DNA of 16,084 bases from an uncultured Rhodospirillales bacterium (GTDB lineage: Bacteria; Pseudomonadota; Alphaproteobacteria; Acetobacterales; Acetobacteraceae): NCBI GenBank assembly GCA_903928045.1, contig CAIYPH010000490.1, positions 1 through 16,084 on the forward strand. Direction: 5' to 3'. Both the position numbers and the translations under genes were made by a program. A model generated the notes under the pieces. It did no database searches, had not been told where the DNA came from, and worked only from the letters and a program-made list of their open reading frames with translations. Of this stretch, positions 12,290-16,084 are shown piece after piece (position 1 is the stretch's first letter; each line of letters begins with the position of its first letter).

Positions 12290-12939
12290 AGCACACCGTA
12301 TTTCGCGAAAACCTCGCCCAGCGGAATGCCGGCGCGCAAATCGGCGAGGGTGGATTTCTCGCCCTTGAGCTTCTCGAAGGCGGCCGCCAGCACCGCCGCC
12401 TCGATCGCCCGCGGCACCACCACCACCCCATCGGCATCGCCGAAAATCAGGTCGCCCGGGCTGATCTTTACGCCGGCGCATTCGATCGGCACGTCGATCG
12501 CCATGATCTTGCCGCGGCCCTTGCTGTCGAGCGGGCCGATCCCGCCGTGGAACACCGGGAAACCCATCTCGCGGATCGCGCGGATATCGCGCACCAACCC
12601 GTCCATCAGGGCGCCGGCGGCGCCGCGCACCTTGGAGGCGGTGCTGAGCAACTCCCCCCACGGCGCGATACGGCCGGTCTTGCCGCAGGAGAACACCGGG
12701 ATCTGTCCGGGCTGCAGGCTGTCGATCAGGGCGATCTCGTTCTCGTAGGGGTTCTCGCCCTCCTTCACCTCATAGACGTCCATGAACAACGCAGTGCGCG
12801 CGCGGCCGACCATGATGGAGGCGTCATCGAGCGGGCGGATGCTGGGTGGAAAAGCCTGGTTCATGTATCCGAGGCTGTCGAGCACGTCCGACAGCAAAGA
12901 GGCGAACAGGCGGGTGCGGATGTCGGTCAGGTCGGGCAT
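12286..12939 (-). CDS. RraA-family protein, likely 4-hydroxy-4-methyl-2-oxoglutarate-type aldolase
   Basis: This encodes 217 residues. The family includes RraA, a regulator of RNase E that lacks catalysis, and class II pyruvate aldolases that split 4-hydroxy-4-methyl-2-oxoglutarate or 4-carboxy-4-hydroxy-2-oxoadipate. The aldolase signature is present: WGELLS (94-99) and LVRDIRAI (115-122) with R117-D118, then GDLIFGDADGVVVVP (162-176). I therefore favour an aldolase over the RNase regulator; decarboxylase activity on oxaloacetate is also common in this family. Older annotations as demethylmenaquinone methyltransferase are known errors. AGGAG lies 6 nt (AGCGCC) before the ATG at 12939. It leads the minus-strand gene set and faces the carboxyltransferase gene across a 191-nt divergent gap. 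Confidence 0.85.
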   Translation of the reverse strand: MPDLTDIRTRLFASLLSDVLDSLGYMNQAFPPSIRPLDDASIMVGRARTALFMDVYEVKEGENPYENEIALIDSLQPGQIPVFSCGKTGRIAPWGELLSTASKVRGAAGALMDGLVRDIRAIREMGFPVFHGGIGPLDSKGRGKIMAIDVPIECAGVKISPGDLIFGDADGVVVVPRAIEAAVLAAAFEKLKGEKSTLADLRAGIPLGEVFAKYGVL

Positions 12940-13056
12940 GGCGCTCTCCTCGCGGCGTTTCGCGGAGAGTGGGTCGGGCAGGCGAGGGCGTCAATGCGAG
13001 CGGGAAGGCGGGCGCGCAAAAAGCAGCGCTGCCTCCCTTCGGGGCGCCGGCAGGCC

Positions 13057-13086
13057 TTGCGGCTGTGCCGGGGCGGGCCCTACCAT
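13057..13086 (+). promoter_or_regulatory. Weak candidate promoter of the carboxyltransferase gene
   Basis: TTGCGG (13057-13062), an 18-nt spacer and TACCAT (13081-13086) would place the transcript start near 13093. The match is partial (3 and 4 of 6). The divergent gap 12940-13130 must also hold the rraA-like gene's promoter; TTGACG (12994-12989, minus) is the best -35, but its -10 is poor. Confidence 0.25.
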
Positions 13087-13130
13087 CGCGCAAACGCCCG
13101 CATCGCCGGGTGACGGAGACGAAACGACCG

Positions 13131-14690
13131 ATGAGCTGGGAACCGGAACTCGAAGAATTGCGCCGTCGCCAGGCCCTGACGCGGCAAATGGGGGGCAGTG
13201 AGCGCGTCGCGCGGCAGCACAAGGGGGGGCGGCTCACGGTGCGTGAGCGGATCGACCGCATGCTGGATGTCGGCAGCTTTCACGAACTTGGCGAAATCGC
13301 CGGCAAGGCGCGCTACGATGAAGAGGGCGAACTGCAGGAGTTGGTGCCGGCCAATTGCGTGTTCGGCCGCGGCAGCGTCGACGGCCGGCCGGTGGTGATT
13401 TGCGGCGATGACTTCACCGTCCGCGGTGCTTCGGCGGATAGTTCGATCCCGCATAAGTTCCGCATGTCCGAGGACATGGCCAAGCAGTTCCGCCTGCCGA
13501 TGATCCGCATCATCGAGGGCTCCGGCGGCGGCGGCTCAGTCAAGACCATCGAGACCACCGGTCGGGCCAACCTGCCGGGTGGCGTCTATTCCGCCAGCGG
13601 CTCCGATATCACGGTGGAGAACATGGGGCTGGTGCCCGTGGTCGGCCTCGGCCTCGGCTCGGTCGCCGGCCTTGGTGCCGCGCGGCTGGTGGCGAGCCAC
13701 TACTCCGTCATGGTCAAGGAAATCTCGGCGGTGTTCGTCGCCGGGCCGCCGGTGGTGGAGCAACTCGGCGAGCCGCGCACCAAGCAGGAACTCGGCGGCT
13801 GGGAAATCCAGGTCGGCTGTGGCGCGGTGGATGACGCGGTCGATACCGAGGACGAGGCCTTCGCCCGTGCCAGGCGTTTCCTCTCCTACCTCCCATCCTC
13901 GGTCCATGACGTTCCGCCGCGGGCCAAGCCGCGGATGGATCGGGATCGCGCCGACGATGCGCTGATCTCCGCCATCCCGCGCGACAAGCGCCAGCCCTAC
14001 CACATGCGTCGGATCATCCGCATGGTGGTGGACCACGACTCATTCTTCGAAATGGGCCACGCCTTCGGCCGCGGCATCATCACCGGCCTCGCCCGGCTCG
14101 ATGGCTGGCCGGTCGCGGTCATGGCCGGCGATCCGCTCTATGGCGGCGGCGCCTGGGATGCCAATGCCTGCCAGAAAATCATCCGCTTCCTTGACATGGC
14201 GCAGACCTTCCACCTCCCCGTGGTGCACCTCGTCGATTGCCCCGGCTTCGCCGTCGGCCTCGCCGCCGAACGCACGGCGACCATCCGCTGGGGCATGCGC
14301 ACGCTGACCGCCATCAACCAGACCACCGTGCCTTGGTGCTCCGTCATCGTGCGCAACGTCTTCGGCGTCGGCGGCCTCGCCCACCAGCCCGGCAACCGCC
14401 TCGCCGTGCGCTACGCCTGGCCCTCCGCCGCCTGGGGTTCGCTGCCCCTCGAAGGCGGCATCGAGGCCGCCTACAAAGCCGAAATCGACGCCGCGCCCGA
14501 CCCCGAGGCCCACCTCAACAAAATCAAGAAACGCCTCGACGACCTCCGCTCCCCCTTCCGCACCGCGGAAGCCTTCTGGGTGGAGGAAATCATCGATCCC
14601 CGCCACACCCGCCGCCTCCTCTGCGACTTCGCCCACATGGCCGCCCCGCTGCGCACCCCCGGGGCCAGCAGCTTCGCCATGCGGCCCTGA
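13131..14690 (+). CDS. Acyl-CoA carboxylase carboxyltransferase (beta-type) subunit
   Basis: This encodes 519 residues with the two crotonase-like halves of the biotin-dependent carboxyltransferase family (propionyl-, methylcrotonyl- and geranyl-CoA carboxylase beta subunits; decarboxylase alpha subunits). In the N-half, RLTVRERIDRMLDVGSFHEL (34-53) and the loop EGSGGGGS (129-136) are typical. The C-half has HLVDCPGFAVG (366-376) and FGVGGLAHQPGN (411-422), where many relatives have a GGAY-type motif, so the acyl pocket may differ. The ATG at 13131 is chosen because the family sequence starts there; GGAG lies about 12 nt upstream, and in-frame sequence further upstream (to 12846) runs into the divergent gene. 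No biotin carboxylase or biotin carrier gene is in the window. The acyl-CoA cannot be named. Confidence 0.85.
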   Translation: MSWEPELEELRRRQALTRQMGGSERVARQHKGGRLTVRERIDRMLDVGSFHELGEIAGKARYDEEGELQELVPANCVFGRGSVDGRPVVICGDDFTVRGASADSSIPHKFRMSEDMAKQFRLPMIRIIEGSGGGGSVKTIETTGRANLPGGVYSASGSDITVENMGLVPVVGLGLGSVAGLGAARLVASHYSVMVKEISAVFVAGPPVVEQLGEPRTKQELGGWEIQVGCGAVDDAVDTEDEAFARARRFLSYLPSSVHDVPPRAKPRMDRDRADDALISAIPRDKRQPYHMRRIIRMVVDHDSFFEMGHAFGRGIITGLARLDGWPVAVMAGDPLYGGGAWDANACQKIIRFLDMAQTFHLPVVHLVDCPGFAVGLAAERTATIRWGMRTLTAINQTTVPWCSVIVRNVFGVGGLAHQPGNRLAVRYAWPSAAWGSLPLEGGIEAAYKAEIDAAPDPEAHLNKIKKRLDDLRSPFRTAEAFWVEEIIDPRHTRRLLCDFAHMAAPLRTPGASSFAMRP

Positions 14691-14819
14691 TACCGGGCGC
14701 CTTGGTGTCTCGCTGCCCACCCGCGCCCAGTCGCGGCGCAGTGTCCGAGGGTGCTTGCCAGCGGGGGGTACGGGCGTGCAGGGTTGCGGTAACGAAAAGC
14801 CATGAGGGGAGAAACAGAT

Positions 14820-16034
14820 ATGGTTCAGATTTCACGGCGTGGGGCCTTGGCGGCGGCTGGAGTTTTGGCGCTGCCGGCGATTGTCCGCGCGCAGAGCAGC
14901 TCGAAGCCGGTGCGATATGGCTTGTTGAGCGACATGGGCGGGCCGTATCGCGACGTTGGCGGGCCCGGGAACAAGGTTGCGGTCGAGTTGGCCATCGAGG
15001 ATTTCGGCGGCTCGGTCCTGGGCCGGCCGATCGAGGTCCTGCAGGCGGACATGCAGAACAAGCCGGACCTTGCCTCCGCGATCACCCGGCAATGGGCTGA
15101 CGAGGGTGTGGACGCGTTCGGCGATGGCGCCGCTTCGTCCTCGGGCCTGGCGATCCAGCAGGTCGCGCGCGACAAGCGCAAGGTCTACAACATCACCGGC
15201 CCGGCGGCGTCGGATTTCACCGGCGCGCAGTGCTCGGCCTACGGGATGCACTACGCCTACGATACCTATGCCCTGGCCCACGGCACCGGCACGGCGCTGA
15301 CCAAGGCCGGCGGAGACACCTGGTTTTTCATCACCGCCGACTATGCCTTCGGCTACGCCCTGGAGCGCGACACCATCGCCGCGGTGAAGGAGAATGGCGG
15401 CAAGGTTCTCGGCACGGTGCGCGCGCCGCTGGGGACGTCGGATTTCTCCTCTTATTTGGTGCAGGCACAGGCGTCCGGCGCCAAGGTGATCGGGCTCGCC
15501 AATGCCGGGACCGATTTGCAGAACTGCATCAAGCAGGCCGCCGAGTTCGGCCTGGGACGGACCGGAGTGAAAACCGCGACGCTGCTGATGCAGATTTCGG
15601 ACGTGACCTCGCTGGGCCAGAAAGTCTGCGAGGGGCTGGTGTTCACCGATAGCTTCTATTGGGACCAGAGCGACGGTACGCGCAGCTTCGCCAAGCGCTG
15701 GGCGGCGAAGATGGGTGGTGGCGTGCCGGGCCTGCTGCATGCCGGCAATTACTGCGCGATGCTGCATTGGCTGAAGGCGGTCAAGGCGGTCGGCAGCACC
15801 GAGACCGAGGCGGTGGTGGCGAAAATGAAGGCCACGCCGGTGAATGATTTCTACAACAAGGACGTGGAGATCCGCGCCGATGGGCGGGTGATGCACGCGA
15901 TGTATCTGTGGCAGGTCAAGGCGCAGACGGAGTCCAAGGCGGCGTTCGATTTCTGTAAGGGCCTCGCCAATATCACGCCGGCCGAGGCCTGGCGGCCGTT
16001 GAAGGACGGGGGGTGTCCGTTGATCAAGACCTGA
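14820..16034 (+). CDS. ABC transporter substrate-binding protein (branched-chain amino acid / LivJ type), Tat-exported
   Basis: This encodes 404 residues of the type I periplasmic binding proteins used by HAAT-type importers. The signal is of the Tat type: ISRRGALAAAGVLALPAIVR with the twin arginines at 6-7 and likely cleavage after A24 (IVRA|QSSS). The mature part starts with VRYGLLSDMGGPYRDVGGPG and has NKVAVELAIEDFGG, then the WFFITADYAFGYALERD hinge segment, all typical. Many alphaproteobacterial relatives take up amides, aromatic acids or other organic acids, so the ligand is open. GGGGAGA ends about 7 nt before the ATG at 14820; an ATG at 14802 overlaps that site and is rejected. The permease and ATPase genes are not in the window. 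The 129 nt before it show no clear promoter or terminator. Confidence 0.92.
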   Translation: MVQISRRGALAAAGVLALPAIVRAQSSSKPVRYGLLSDMGGPYRDVGGPGNKVAVELAIEDFGGSVLGRPIEVLQADMQNKPDLASAITRQWADEGVDAFGDGAASSSGLAIQQVARDKRKVYNITGPAASDFTGAQCSAYGMHYAYDTYALAHGTGTALTKAGGDTWFFITADYAFGYALERDTIAAVKENGGKVLGTVRAPLGTSDFSSYLVQAQASGAKVIGLANAGTDLQNCIKQAAEFGLGRTGVKTATLLMQISDVTSLGQKVCEGLVFTDSFYWDQSDGTRSFAKRWAAKMGGGVPGLLHAGNYCAMLHWLKAVKAVGSTETEAVVAKMKATPVNDFYNKDVEIRADGRVMHAMYLWQVKAQTESKAAFDFCKGLANITPAEAWRPLKDGGCPLIKT

Positions 16035-16054
16035 GGATAGAGAAGGGAAGGGCG

Positions 16055-16084
16055 TTCTTTTTGTGAACAAAAAGAACCAAAAAA
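16055..16084 (+). repeat. AT-rich palindromic repeat, copy E (cut by the window edge)
   Basis: Arms GTTCTTTTTGT (16055-16065) and ACAAAAAGAAC (16068-16078) are a perfect 11-bp inverted repeat around GA, followed by CC and an A-run as in copy C. It starts 20 nt after the stop of the substrate-binding protein gene. Both the arm tips and an inner T/A pair differ from copy A in a compensated way. Confidence 0.8.

Noticed and set aside
12846..13130. Upstream in-frame extension of the carboxyltransferase
   Set aside because: It overlaps the 5' end of the divergent rraA-like gene and its promoter region; the family sequence starts at 13131.
14040..14720. Minus-strand Gly/Asp/Val-rich reading frame of 226 residues
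   Set aside because: Antisense shadow of the carboxyltransferase C-half with no ribosome site or family.

Overview
The window is GC-rich bacterial chromosome with tightly packed genes, many 4-nt ATGA overlaps, and a gene set (YbjN-domain protein, UbiK, Lgt, NDUFAF7-type methyltransferase, PgeF, HldD, Prs) that points to an alphaproteobacterium. The AT-rich palindromic repeats and the gene content make the Acetobacteraceae my best guess; this is inference from recalled patterns, not a search.

Layout. (1) 1-887, minus strand: the 5' part of a YbjN-domain protein, and ubiK. (2) 888-3610: a repeat-marked block holding a small hypothetical gene (minus) and a thiamine-diphosphate enzyme of the acetolactate-synthase type (plus). 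It carries two inward-facing pairs of one AT-rich palindromic repeat, and a fifth copy starts at the right edge of the window. (3) 3611-7993, plus strand: a tight envelope operon hldD-lgt-methyltransferase-pgeF-lipoprotein. (4) 8135-9638, plus strand: prs and a histidine phosphatase that probably starts at TTG. (5) 9635-12939, minus strand: an RraA-family aldolase-like gene, an amidohydrolase, a RelE/ParE-type toxin-antitoxin pair, and an enolase-superfamily dehydratase. (6) 13131-16034, plus strand: a carboxyltransferase and a Tat-exported substrate-binding protein of an ABC importer, divergent from (5).

How the genes may work together. Block 3 joins LPS heptose synthesis, lipoprotein lipidation and peptidoglycan quality control with a lipoprotein that is itself an expected Lgt substrate. 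Blocks 5 and 6 look like a set for uptake and breakdown of an organic acid (importer protein, carboxyltransferase, aldolase, hydrolase, dehydratase); the substrate cannot be read from sequence.

Most worth a second look: the palindromic repeat family, whose stems show compensated base changes and whose copies form inward-facing pairs (one pair encloses a gene, the other forms a large composite palindrome); and two genes (the small hypothetical and hldD) whose -10 boxes sit only 6 nt from the ATG within a shared 16-bp signature, predicting leaderless mRNAs. I found no CRISPR array, rRNA, tRNA or transposase. Most of the window is ordinary housekeeping and catabolic DNA, and I do not see a clearly new defence or mobile system.
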